Below, in pieces: positions 44,142 to 51,843 of a stretch of DNA of 64,000 nt. Origin of the DNA: Azotimanducus sp965220185 (GTDB taxonomy: Bacteria > Pseudomonadota > Gammaproteobacteria > Pseudomonadales > Azotimanducaceae); the NCBI GenBank assembly GCA_965220185.1, contig OZ244807.1, positions 1 to 64,000 of the forward strand, read 5' to 3'. Position 1 is the first letter of the stretch; every line of letters begins with the position of its first letter. The notes under the pieces are model-generated. The model was not told the DNA's origin. It did not search any database and saw only the letters and a list, made by a program, of their open reading frames with translations. Made by a program: the position numbers and the translations under genes.

Positions 44142-46985
44142 CTATTCCATATCGTAGGTGAATCTTAGGCCGACGGTGCGCGGTCGATTGGTGGTGACCG
44201 ATGGCGTGTAGTCAATGACGTTGACATTGAGCTCGGCGTTTTCGTCAAAGACGTTGTCAATAAAGAGTTCCGCGCCCCAAGTCTCGGTGCGAAGACCGAC
44301 CGCGAAGTTTACGAAGGTGTAAGCCTGCTGGACGTAGCGCGCGGCCTTCCATCTGGTGTCGCCGTTCGCATCCACGCCGACAAAGCTTGGATCGGTGACG
44401 ATGGCGAGGTCGTCTCCGACGAGCGGCGCACCGAAGAAGCCGCCTTCCTCTTGGATTTCGAGGCCGCTGTTGCGTCCAAACACGAGGCGCGTGACATCTT
44501 CCGCGAGATAGGCGTCGCCGCTCAGTTCCGCCGGGCTCTCGGCGGTATAGGTCGCGCTTGCGCGCACATAGGCGTCGCCGCGGAGGTTCATGATGTTTAT
44601 ATCAGGGAAGTCGTAGTTCGCCCGCAAGTTGAAGCGGTACTCGGGCGCCCAAGGGAGGCGGCTGCCGACGGGCACAACGACTTCTTCAAGCTGCGGGTTG
44701 ACGCGCGTGAGCTCGTTGTCCACGTAGCTGAACCCGCCGTTGAGGCTGAGTCTCGGCGTCGCGAGCCAAGTGAAGTCCAAATCCACGCCGTTGGCCTCGG
44801 CATCGCCGGCGTTCTCGATGAAGACGAGAAAGGCAACGTTGGTGGGGTCAAAACGGGACACTTGAAGGTTGGTGATGTCGGACCAGTAGGCGGTGGCGTT
44901 CACGCGCAGGATTCTGTCTAGGAACGTCCCCTTGAAGCCGATCTCGAAGTTCTCGAGCTCATCGGTTTGGACGATGGCCGGCACGAGATAACCTTCGTAG
45001 GGCCCGCTTTGGTTGCCGGAAGGTGTTCCGGCGTTACGATTCGCGGTTTGCGGACGGAAGCCTTCGGAAAAGGCTGTGAACAGCATGACATCGTCGCTGA
45101 TATCCCAGTCGATGGTCGCTCGGAAGATGGTGTCGGACTGGTTGATCACGCCGTCATTATCGAGCCCGCCGAGGAAGAAGCTGCCGTTCGCTGCGCCGTC
45201 TGCGATGAGCCCTGCATTGGATTCCGTGAAAAAGGCCTGAAGATCTGTCTGATTCCCGGAACCGGCGAAGATGCCGAGGGCTTCTAGTCGCCGCGACACG
45301 CGATTATCGAACGATTGCCCGTCGCAGGGCGTGGCGGCGCCCTTGCAGCCGAACGATGAGCCAGTTGATCCCGTGAACTCATAGTCCATGTCGTAGTCGC
45401 GCGCGCCCAAGCTTGCGGAGAGCTGGTCGGTGATGTCGAAGCTGAACTCGCCGAAAAAGGCAATCTGGTCTTCCTTGCGTGTGAAGTTGTTGACAAATAT
45501 GGTGCTCGGGCCGCGGCCGAAGGGATTACTCACGCCGTCCACCGTGCTGACGATGTTGGTGGCTGCAGGTGGCGAATTTGCCGGGTCGGTCTGCGTGCCG
45601 GGCGCAGAGCGCACGTTGAACCCCGCGTCCACCGCGCCTTGGTACATGAACTCGCCGTTGGAGACGGTTTCCTGCTCATCAATGAACATCCCGGCGGTGA
45701 TGCGCCAGCGACGGTCTGGATCGGTGTTGAAACGAAACTCGTGGGTGATGCGCTCGTTGGTGGTGTTCTCGAGATATTGCTTGGTTGGGTCAAAGCATTT
45801 GCTGGCATTGGAATAGCCGCCTGTGCAGATGTAGTAGGCTTGGTAGCCGCCGCCGACGGTGTAGCCCGTGTAGTCCTGCACATAGAAGACTTCGCGGTCG
45901 AGGTAGCCGCCGGTGTAGATGACATCGAGTTCGAGCAGGCGACCAGAGAGCGTCCAAGTCGTGAGCCCGAATTCATCCTCGTTTTCGCTCGGCGCGAAGC
46001 GGTTCACGCTTTCTTCATCGAGGATCGGATCGTACTCAAAAACGCCTTCAGCATTGATGGTTTGCTGAGTGTGCTGTATGAGCAGATCCCAATTGTCGTT
46101 GATGATGTAGGACATTCCGAAACGGGCACCAAGATAGGATGCGTCGTTGAAGTCGTCTTCGGCAAGATGGGCGTTGTTGGCGCTCACTATCTCGGCGCGC
46201 TTACTGCAGTTGGCGTTGTCAATCTCCGGCTTGCCCGTGCATATGGCGGCGGCCGATGAGATTTGGTTGCGATTCACGACTTCGATGTTGGTGGTGAAGT
46301 CGCCTTGCTTGTTGTCTATCCAGCCGCCTGCTCGGTCGCTGTAGGCGGCGACGCGGAAGGCGAGCTTTTCCGAGAGTGGCAAGTTGAGGAAGGCGCGTAC
46401 CGCGGCGCTTGGCTCCCCGCCGCTGGTGCTGCTGAAAGAGGCATCCACGCCAACGTCAAAGGCGTCGTGCTGGGGCTTGTTGGTGATGAGCCTGAGTGTC
46501 CCTGTTTGCGAGCTGGCACCGTAGAGCGTACCTTGAGGACCGGGCAGGACTTCGACGCGGGCAAGGTCGGTGGCGTAGATGTCGAGGTTTCGGGCGGCGA
46601 AGGAAACTGGTTGCTCGTCCTGATAGAGAGCGACCGTTGGCGAGGTGCCTTGAATCGATGAGACGGTCAGCGCTGATTGTTCACTCGCGGCACCGCGCAT
46701 GAACACTTCGGAACGGCCCGGGCCGCGACCTGAAAAGACGACATTTGACAGGTATTGCACATAGTCGTCGAAGTTGTCGATGCCGAGCGCCTGCATTTCG
46801 CTGCCGGTGATCGCGTTCACTGATAGCGGGATGTCCTGCATGGATTCCGACCGCTTGGTTGCCGTGACGACGATTTCTTCAATGCTTTGGGACGAGACAC
46901 CTGACTCTGCTGCGACGTTGCCAGCGGCACTCGCGGCGACTGCTGAAATCACGGCTGGGGAGATTTGCTTGGCTTTGTATTTCAT
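44142..46985 (-). CDS. TonB-dependent outer membrane receptor
   Basis: 947 residues from the ATG at 46985 (MKYKAKQISPAVISAVAASA; an upstream start at 47000 adds five residues). Signal peptide ending near NVAAES, TonB-box-like EEIVVTATKRSESMQDIPL, plug with DLARVEVLPGPQGTLYGASSQTGTLRLITNKP, then a large barrel ending in GLRFTYDME. The acidic ME after the aromatic end is slightly unusual. The ligand is unknown; large size suggests an oligosaccharide, siderophore or similar. It heads a run TonB receptor - TPR-sulfotransferase - gpsA. Confidence 0.9.
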   Translation of the reverse strand: MKYKAKQISPAVISAVAASAAGNVAAESGVSSQSIEEIVVTATKRSESMQDIPLSVNAITGSEMQALGIDNFDDYVQYLSNVVFSGRGPGRSEVFMRGAASEQSALTVSSIQGTSPTVALYQDEQPVSFAARNLDIYATDLARVEVLPGPQGTLYGASSQTGTLRLITNKPQHDAFDVGVDASFSSTSGGEPSAAVRAFLNLPLSEKLAFRVAAYSDRAGGWIDNKQGDFTTNIEVVNRNQISSAAAICTGKPEIDNANCSKRAEIVSANNAHLAEDDFNDASYLGARFGMSYIINDNWDLLIQHTQQTINAEGVFEYDPILDEESVNRFAPSENEDEFGLTTWTLSGRLLELDVIYTGGYLDREVFYVQDYTGYTVGGGYQAYYICTGGYSNASKCFDPTKQYLENTTNERITHEFRFNTDPDRRWRITAGMFIDEQETVSNGEFMYQGAVDAGFNVRSAPGTQTDPANSPPAATNIVSTVDGVSNPFGRGPSTIFVNNFTRKEDQIAFFGEFSFDITDQLSASLGARDYDMDYEFTGSTGSSFGCKGAATPCDGQSFDNRVSRRLEALGIFAGSGNQTDLQAFFTESNAGLIADGAANGSFFLGGLDNDGVINQSDTIFRATIDWDISDDVMLFTAFSEGFRPQTANRNAGTPSGNQSGPYEGYLVPAIVQTDELENFEIGFKGTFLDRILRVNATAYWSDITNLQVSRFDPTNVAFLVFIENAGDAEANGVDLDFTWLATPRLSLNGGFSYVDNELTRVNPQLEEVVVPVGSRLPWAPEYRFNLRANYDFPDINIMNLRGDAYVRASATYTAESPAELSGDAYLAEDVTRLVFGRNSGLEIQEEGGFFGAPLVGDDLAIVTDPSFVGVDANGDTRWKAARYVQQAYTFVNFAVGLRTETWGAELFIDNVFDENAELNVNVIDYTPSVTTNRPRTVGLRFTYDME

Positions 46986-47143
46986 GTTTGTCTCGTTCAT
47001 CGTCCCGATTGTATTGCAGGGCGATTAGAGCACGATACAAAGCTGAGCTTTAGGAGACCAAGCCTATACACCGCACTCGCGTTCACCTAGCTTGGTTTGG
47101 TAACAGAGTAAAGGCCTGCGGGGGGGAGAGTCAAGCTGAAGTA

Positions 47144-47400
47144 GTTGAATGGGCGTCTGCGAGGACACCCAACGCGCGCCCCCGGCGATGTCTTCGGGAT
47201 GTCTTCGGGACACTCACTGCCTTCGGGAACACTCGATGTCTTTGGGGACACTCAACGCACAGTGCGGGCACTCCGGATTTGCGTCTGTCCAGGTGTTGCC
47301 CGTCTCCGAGGACACTCATCGTCTCCGAGGACACTCATCGCATGTTTCCAAGAACATCTCCAGGGACACTCAACGCGCAGTGCGGAAACACCAGACTTGC
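47144..47400. repeat. Cluster of diverged GGACACTC repeats
   Basis: At least seven related motifs within ~220 bases: GAGGACACCCAACGCG (~47159), CGGGACACTCACTG (~47205), GGGAACACTCGATG (~47226), GGGGACACTCAACGCAC (~47244), two GAGGACACTCATCG (~47308 and ~47327) and AGGGACACTCAACGCGCAG (~47360). The stretch GCGTCTGTCCAxGTxTTGCC also occurs twice (~47281, ~47400). No gene is supported. Confidence 0.75.
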
Positions 47401-47707
47401 GTCTGTCCACGTATTGCCTGCGTGGTTCCTATGGGCTTTCGGCACTCATCGAGATTGAAATGCCAAGTCAAAGTGAAGGCTGTTCATATAAGGAGCTTGT
47501 GAAAATTCTAAATATATCTTTTTTCATAACAGGTTAAAATTTTTCTTCCTCTTCTATCATTTAATTTTCTCGCAACTCGTTGAGTTTTAATATCTAAATT
47601 CAATTTATTTCGATTCTCTCGCTCAAAGTCGCGCAAATTTCCTACAAGGAGAGACGTACTCGATGGTTCACAATATGTTGCATATCATTCCACCAAGGAG
47701 ACCTAAT
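47401..47707. other. AT-rich intergenic region upstream of the small membrane protein gene
   Basis: A sharp drop in GC begins near 47,500. It should hold the promoter for the gene at 47708, but I cannot fix a convincing -35/-10 pair. No ORF is supported. Confidence 0.45.
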
Positions 47708-47986
47708 ATGAATCAAAATGACTTTGATCGCGATCCTGAAAGGCAGGTGCCGAAACAAGAATGGGGCAAGTCCGAATTGGAGATCTCCGCTCTTGCTGCT
47801 TGCTGGGGCCTGATAAAGCTGATATGGGAGTTTGTAAACTTTCTCATCGTAAGATTCTTGTATCTGATCTTGCGAGCCCTATGGGTTATGTTTCGACCGA
47901 GGAAGCCCATTACTGTTGATAAATCCCCAAAGCCCGAACAGCCTCGCGAGAAACGCCAAAGCAATCCCAGAAATCCTCATAGATAA
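47708..47986 (+). CDS. Small membrane protein, unknown function
   Basis: 92 residues from the ATG at 47708, which has AAGGAG about eight bases upstream, better placed than the ATG at 47663. One or two hydrophobic segments (ISALAACWGLIKLIWEFVNFL and IVRFLYLILRALWVMF) are followed by a basic, proline-rich tail (RPRKPITVDKSPKPEQPREK). I recognise no family. AT-rich sequence suggests acquisition. Confidence 0.5.
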   Translation: MNQNDFDRDPERQVPKQEWGKSELEISALAACWGLIKLIWEFVNFLIVRFLYLILRALWVMFRPRKPITVDKSPKPEQPREKRQSNPRNPHR

Positions 47987-48065
47987 TTGAGCTATTTATG
48001 AGGTCGTGAGACTAGTTGCCAGGCTCAAATTTCAGGTGACGTCCCCTTCGGGATCCCTCGCGGTA

Positions 48066-48079
48066 ACCCGCTCCGTCAG
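48066..48079. repeat. Diverged dispersed repeat on the 3' side of the Y1 transposase
   Basis: GGGGTCACTCAATC resembles GGGGACACTCAACGAC. It sits directly beyond the transposase stop, preceded by a small hairpin (GCGGTAACCCGC). Confidence 0.5.
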
Positions 48080-48084
48080 CGGGG

Positions 48085-49029
48085 TCACTCAATCTTTTGC
48101 TTTCGCAGCCGATACCCAGGTAGCGCTGTGTCCCCCACGCCTTCCTTCCTTCCCCAACGCCTGTCGAATTTCGCAAGCAACTTCAGGAACTCTCTCGACA
48201 TCCCCAACGGCGGCCTAAGCTCCGAGCCTATCGCCCGCCGGTTGGTGTCACCAAGGTCTTCGCGCCCGGCCAGCCAGTCCACATGCGCCAGATAGGTCCT
48301 CAGCGTCCACGGCACGATCGGACGCCCTTCGGTGCTAACTACTCCTTCCTCCGAAATCCTCATCGGACCCAGCGGCAAGTCCATCTTTGCACTGTTCCAA
48401 CCCGCTTCCTCCACCCGCCGCCGAAGTGATGTCCGCGCATCGGGCCCTGCCACTTCGCACACCGCGCCCGCTCTTCGCGGGTTCAGGTCCACATATGTCA
48501 TGCACGCTTCCGCCGCCTCCACCGATTCGAGCGGTCGCGAGCTGTAGTATCTCGCTTCCCAGAACTTTCCCGTGCACCCATCCTCAAGATTCGCACGCCT
48601 TGCGATCTGCCAATTCAGGCAGCGCATATACCACGACAAGTCTCCCAGCCGCTCCCTCAAGACCTCAATCCTCTCTGTGTCCTCCACCAGTGCAGACACT
48701 GCCAGCTCCAAGTTCGCCGCTCGCCTCGGCGGATACGCCTGCAGCCACCGTCTCGCCACTTCCTCATCTGTCAGCCCGTCCACTTCTCGTGGACTGTACT
48801 CCACCTCCATATGGTAGTGGTTCGACATCACCGCGTAGGCATGCACGTTCACCGCGAAGACCTCCGACAACTCCAGCATGCGACGCTCTATCCACGCCTT
48901 ACGGTGCGAATAGTCACGCCCCGTCAGCGGATCTTTGCCGCACAGCCAAGTGCGCCGTACGCACCGCATCACCAGATGGTGGTACCCACCTTTCTCGCGA
49001 TCGATCAGTTCACTTCTTGCTACCGTCAT
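48085..49029 (-). CDS. Y1-family (REP-associated type) transposase
   Basis: 314 residues from the ATG at 49029. The N-terminal half is a Y1/HUH nuclease: GYHHLVMRCVRRTWLCG, then YAVMSNHYHMEVEY containing the HxH (HYH) metal motif, and YMRCLNWQIARRANLEDGC with the candidate tyrosine (WYMRCLN). It is longer than IS200 TnpA and lacks a neighbouring tnpB, fitting the REP-associated tyrosine transposases (RAYTs), single-copy genes that mobilise short repeats. Diverged copies of the local repeat lie on each side in opposite orientation. Confidence 0.82.
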   Translation of the reverse strand: MTVARSELIDREKGGYHHLVMRCVRRTWLCGKDPLTGRDYSHRKAWIERRMLELSEVFAVNVHAYAVMSNHYHMEVEYSPREVDGLTDEEVARRWLQAYPPRRAANLELAVSALVEDTERIEVLRERLGDLSWYMRCLNWQIARRANLEDGCTGKFWEARYYSSRPLESVEAAEACMTYVDLNPRRAGAVCEVAGPDARTSLRRRVEEAGWNSAKMDLPLGPMRISEEGVVSTEGRPIVPWTLRTYLAHVDWLAGREDLGDTNRRAIGSELRPPLGMSREFLKLLAKFDRRWGRKEGVGDTALPGYRLRKQKIE

Positions 49030-49208
49030 GCACACCATTGTGCGAGCGGCATCAAGCCCCTGTTTGGCGCTTCATCCCGATGCTTTGTGGGAAATCTACC
49101 CGTATTCACCCGAATGCCACGGCAATTCCAGCAAGCCTTCCGGCAACATCAGAAATTAACTCCGAATCCGCCTGCGGCAGCGAAAGTGTTCGTCACCGCC
49201 GAATGTCG

Positions 49209-49222
49209 ATGAGTGTCCTTGA
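49209..49222. repeat. Dispersed repeat on the 5' side of the Y1 transposase
   Basis: On the minus strand CAAGGACACTCATCG, i.e. the opposite orientation to the copy beyond the 3' end at 48066. It lies ~180 bases upstream of the transposase start and at the end of psd. Confidence 0.6.
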
Positions 49223-49223
49223 T

Positions 49224-50063
49224 TTAGGGGACAGAAAAATCACCCAATGCGTTGCCAACTTGAATGCGCATGCCAGCCTCCAGACCGGGACTGAATTCGA
49301 AGTCGGTCTCCTGCCAGCATATGACTATTGTGGAACCGAACTTGAACTCTCCGAGATAGTCTCCACGCGCATAATCCGGGCCGTTGGTTTCGCCTGACTG
49401 GATCTCACCGTACGGGGTTGGCGGTGGACTGAAGCCAGTTTCTATGCTGCCAACCATTCGCGCACCTATGAACACGACGGCAAGCAGTCCGCAGGGCATC
49501 TCGAACAGGCACACGAGACGCTCGTTTCGGCAATGCAAGTCACTGATCCTCGCCGACGTTGCAGGATTGACACTGAACAGGTTGCCGGGAATCGACACCC
49601 ACGAGCAAAGTCGCCCAGCGAATGGCATGTGCACGCGGTGATAGTCGGGCGGCGACAGGTAGATGCATGCGTGGAAACCATTTTCGAGTCGTTGGGCGGA
49701 CGCCTCGTCGCCGAGCAGTCGGCTCACCGAGTAGTCCTGACCCTTGGCCTCAATGATCCCCTCTCCGCCCAACCTGCCAAAAGACATGAGCCTTCCGTCC
49801 GCTGGGCAGGCCAGCGAGTTTGGTGCTTCGGGCATTGGCCGCGCATCGTCCTTCAGAGCACGCGTGAAGAACGCATTGAGGGTCGGATAGGCGCGCGGAT
49901 CCGGTTCATGCGCCTCTTCAAGACTGATTCCGTAACCATTTTGGATGAGCCATATAAGGGGACGAGCAAGCAGAGTGCTGTTTGCTGCCGCGCCGGCTAT
50001 GCGAGAGAGAAAATGCTGCGGGAGAAAGTGTTTAGGGCGAGAAAAAAAACGCATCTCGCGCAT
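49224..50063 (-). CDS. psd: Phosphatidylserine decarboxylase proenzyme
   Basis: 279 residues. It converts phosphatidylserine to phosphatidylethanolamine at the inner membrane. Seen: N-terminal amphipathic region, CPADGRLMSFG (catalytic Asp), YHRVHMPFAGRL (catalytic His), and the self-cleavage site FGST near 255, which yields the pyruvoyl group on serine (LGST in E. coli). Divergent from orn; in E. coli rsgA lies between them but is absent here. Confidence 0.93.
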   Translation of the reverse strand: MREMRFFSRPKHFLPQHFLSRIAGAAANSTLLARPLIWLIQNGYGISLEEAHEPDPRAYPTLNAFFTRALKDDARPMPEAPNSLACPADGRLMSFGRLGGEGIIEAKGQDYSVSRLLGDEASAQRLENGFHACIYLSPPDYHRVHMPFAGRLCSWVSIPGNLFSVNPATSARISDLHCRNERLVCLFEMPCGLLAVVFIGARMVGSIETGFSPPPTPYGEIQSGETNGPDYARGDYLGEFKFGSTIVICWQETDFEFSPGLEAGMRIQVGNALGDFSVP

Positions 50064-50128
50064 CGTGTCAGGAGGTCAAACGCCATTATACTGAGCCTTG
50101 GATGCTATTCACTTGTTACGTGGGCTTG

Positions 50129-50677
50129 ATGGTCAAGGATCGAAATCTTGTCTGGATGGATCTTGAAATGACAGGCCTCGACCCTGAGCGCCACGTCATC
50201 ATTGAGATCGCATCCATCGTGACGGACAGCGATCTCAATGTCGTTGCGGAAGGGCCGGAACTTGTCATCAAAGCCGATGATCGTGATCTTTCTGCTATGA
50301 ATCGATGGAACATTGATCACCACACCAAGTCGGGCCTGCTAGATCGAGTGCAAGCCTCTGAGGTCAGCTTGGCGGAGGCTGAGGCGATGACACTCGAATT
50401 TCTCAAGGATCACACCCTGAAGCGTCGTACCCATCTTTGTGGAAACAGCGTCTGGCAGGATCGTAGATTCTTGCGACGGCACATGCCACTTGTTGAAAAC
50501 TGGTTTCATTACCGCATCATTGATGTGTCCAGCATCAAGGAGCTGGTCAAGCGGTGGCACCCTAAAATGGTCAAGGAACTCAAGAAGAACACTGAACATC
50601 GGGCGCTCGCAGATGTCCGAGAGTCTATCGACGAGCTGAAGTTCTATCGGGACAGGTTTTTCATGATTGGTGGCTGA
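50129..50677 (+). CDS. orn: Oligoribonuclease
   Basis: 182 residues from the ATG at 50129, matching the family length; the upstream in-frame ATG at 50102 would add nine atypical residues. It degrades 2-5-nt RNAs (including pGpG) to nucleotides. DEDDh residues are visible: WMDLEMTGLDPE (D, E), FLRRHMPLVENWFHYRIIDVSSIKEL (D) and NTEHRALADVRESI (H, D). Its last 34 bases overlap the end of queG on the other strand. Confidence 0.96.
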   Translation: MVKDRNLVWMDLEMTGLDPERHVIIEIASIVTDSDLNVVAEGPELVIKADDRDLSAMNRWNIDHHTKSGLLDRVQASEVSLAEAEAMTLEFLKDHTLKRRTHLCGNSVWQDRRFLRRHMPLVENWFHYRIIDVSSIKELVKRWHPKMVKELKKNTEHRALADVRESIDELKFYRDRFFMIGG

Positions 50678-51792
50678 TGCCGAGGGCGTTTACCCGTCTT
50701 CAATTGTTCTAAAAGTGCCCAATCAATGTGCTGCCTTACGAGCGGGCTAGCTGTTTGCCGACGGTGTTCAAGGGCGCGAACGATTTGCCTATGAGGGGGC
50801 GCATTGCCAAGCGCGACAGCGAGATTGCGCTGCCACTGCTCGAAACTGACCCTGCGCAGTGCCGTTCCGCGTGTCTTCTCAAGAAAGGTGGCCTCACTCC
50901 ATTCAAACAACGTCACGAGATCGGCTGAATCCAGATCGTGTCTCGGCAGAAAATCGTCCTCGCGAGTGCGCGGTGCGTCGCGATTCCATGGGCACACAAG
51001 CTGACAATCGTCGCACCCAAAAACGCGGTTGCCGATGGCGCGACGAAGCTCGGACGGGATGGCCGTCTTGTGCTCGATGGTGAGATACGCGATGCAGCGT
51101 CTCGCATCGATTTGACGCGCAGCAGTGATAGCGCCTGTGGGACAAACCGTCATGCAAGCCTTGCATTTTCCGCACAGGTCGTCGTTGAGTGTCCCCGTTC
51201 GGGAGCCGGAGATGTCGTTGAGTGTCCCCGTTTGGGGGCCGGTTGGCAGGGGAAGATCGGTGAAGATCTCGCCGAGGAAGAACCAAGAGCCAGCTTTTCG
51301 GTCGAGAAGCAGGGTGTTCTTACCAATCGAGCCTAGCCCGGATTTTTCGGCAAGCGGCTTTTCGAGAACGGGAGCTGAGTCGGTGAAGGCGCGGTAGCTG
51401 CCGACGCCTTCGGCTTCGGCGCAAATGAGGCGCGCAAGCTTGGCAAGGCGCTTTCGCATCACCTTGTGGTAATCGCGACCTACGGCGTAGCGGGCAATGT
51501 AGGCTTTTGTCGGGTCAGCGAGCACTTTGATCGGCTCGACGCCGTCCGACAGGTAGTTCATGCGCGCCGTGATCACGCGCGCAGTGCCGGGCTCAAGTGC
51601 GCTCGGGTCGAGGCGTTTTTCAATGTTCCGGCGCATGTAGCCCATCTCGCCCTCATGTCCTTGCTTCAGCCAAGCAAGCAAATGCGCACGGTAGCGGGAA
51701 AGATCGGTGTCGGTGATGGCAATAGCGTCGAAACCGAGCTGTTCGCCCAGCGTTCGAATCTTGTCTGCGAGTAGCCTGAGATTGATTGTCAT
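50644..51792 (-). CDS. queG: Epoxyqueuosine reductase with two repeat-derived insertions
   Basis: 382 residues. It reduces epoxyqueuosine to queuosine in tRNA, using cobalamin and two 4Fe-4S clusters. Seen: RHVIT-type N-terminus (RVITARMNYLS), GSIGKNTLLLDRKAGSWFFLGE, ferredoxin motifs CGKCKACMTVCPTGAI and GCDDCQLVCPWN. Between LPLP and the first cluster motif (residues ~187-204), where relatives have a short loop, TGTLNDISGSRTGTLNDD is encoded by two dispersed-repeat copies 33 bp (11 codons) apart. The C-terminus is otherwise normal. Divergent from nnrD across ~50 bases. Confidence 0.93.
   Translation of the reverse strand: MTINLRLLADKIRTLGEQLGFDAIAITDTDLSRYRAHLLAWLKQGHEGEMGYMRRNIEKRLDPSALEPGTARVITARMNYLSDGVEPIKVLADPTKAYIARYAVGRDYHKVMRKRLAKLARLICAEAEGVGSYRAFTDSAPVLEKPLAEKSGLGSIGKNTLLLDRKAGSWFFLGEIFTDLPLPTGPQTGTLNDISGSRTGTLNDDLCGKCKACMTVCPTGAITAARQIDARRCIAYLTIEHKTAIPSELRRAIGNRVFGCDDCQLVCPWNRDAPRTREDDFLPRHDLDSADLVTLFEWSEATFLEKTRGTALRRVSFEQWQRNLAVALGNAPPHRQIVRALEHRRQTASPLVRQHIDWALLEQLKTGKRPRHQPPIMKNLSR
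51181..51231 (-). repeat. Two in-frame dispersed repeats inside queG
   Basis: ACGGGGACACTCAACGAC occurs twice on the minus strand, 33 bp apart, both read as TGTLND. The spacing is a multiple of three, so the frame is preserved. Confidence 0.85.
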
Positions 51793-51800
51793 GGCATCAC

Positions 51801-51806
51801 TATAAT
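51801..51806 (+). promoter_or_regulatory. Possible -10 box for nnrD
   Basis: A perfect TATAAT 38 bases before the nnrD ATG in the queG-nnrD divergent gap. The best upstream partner, TTGATT at 51782, is only 13 bases away, so the -35 is doubtful. Confidence 0.35.
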
Positions 51807-51843
51807 GTCAGATTGACAAGGAAATCCGTCTCGTCCGCACCAG

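Noticed and set aside
46486..46505. The GGGACACTC in the TonB receptor as a repeat insertion
   Set aside because: It encodes GTL of the conserved plug motif GTLRLITNKP, so it is native sequence.
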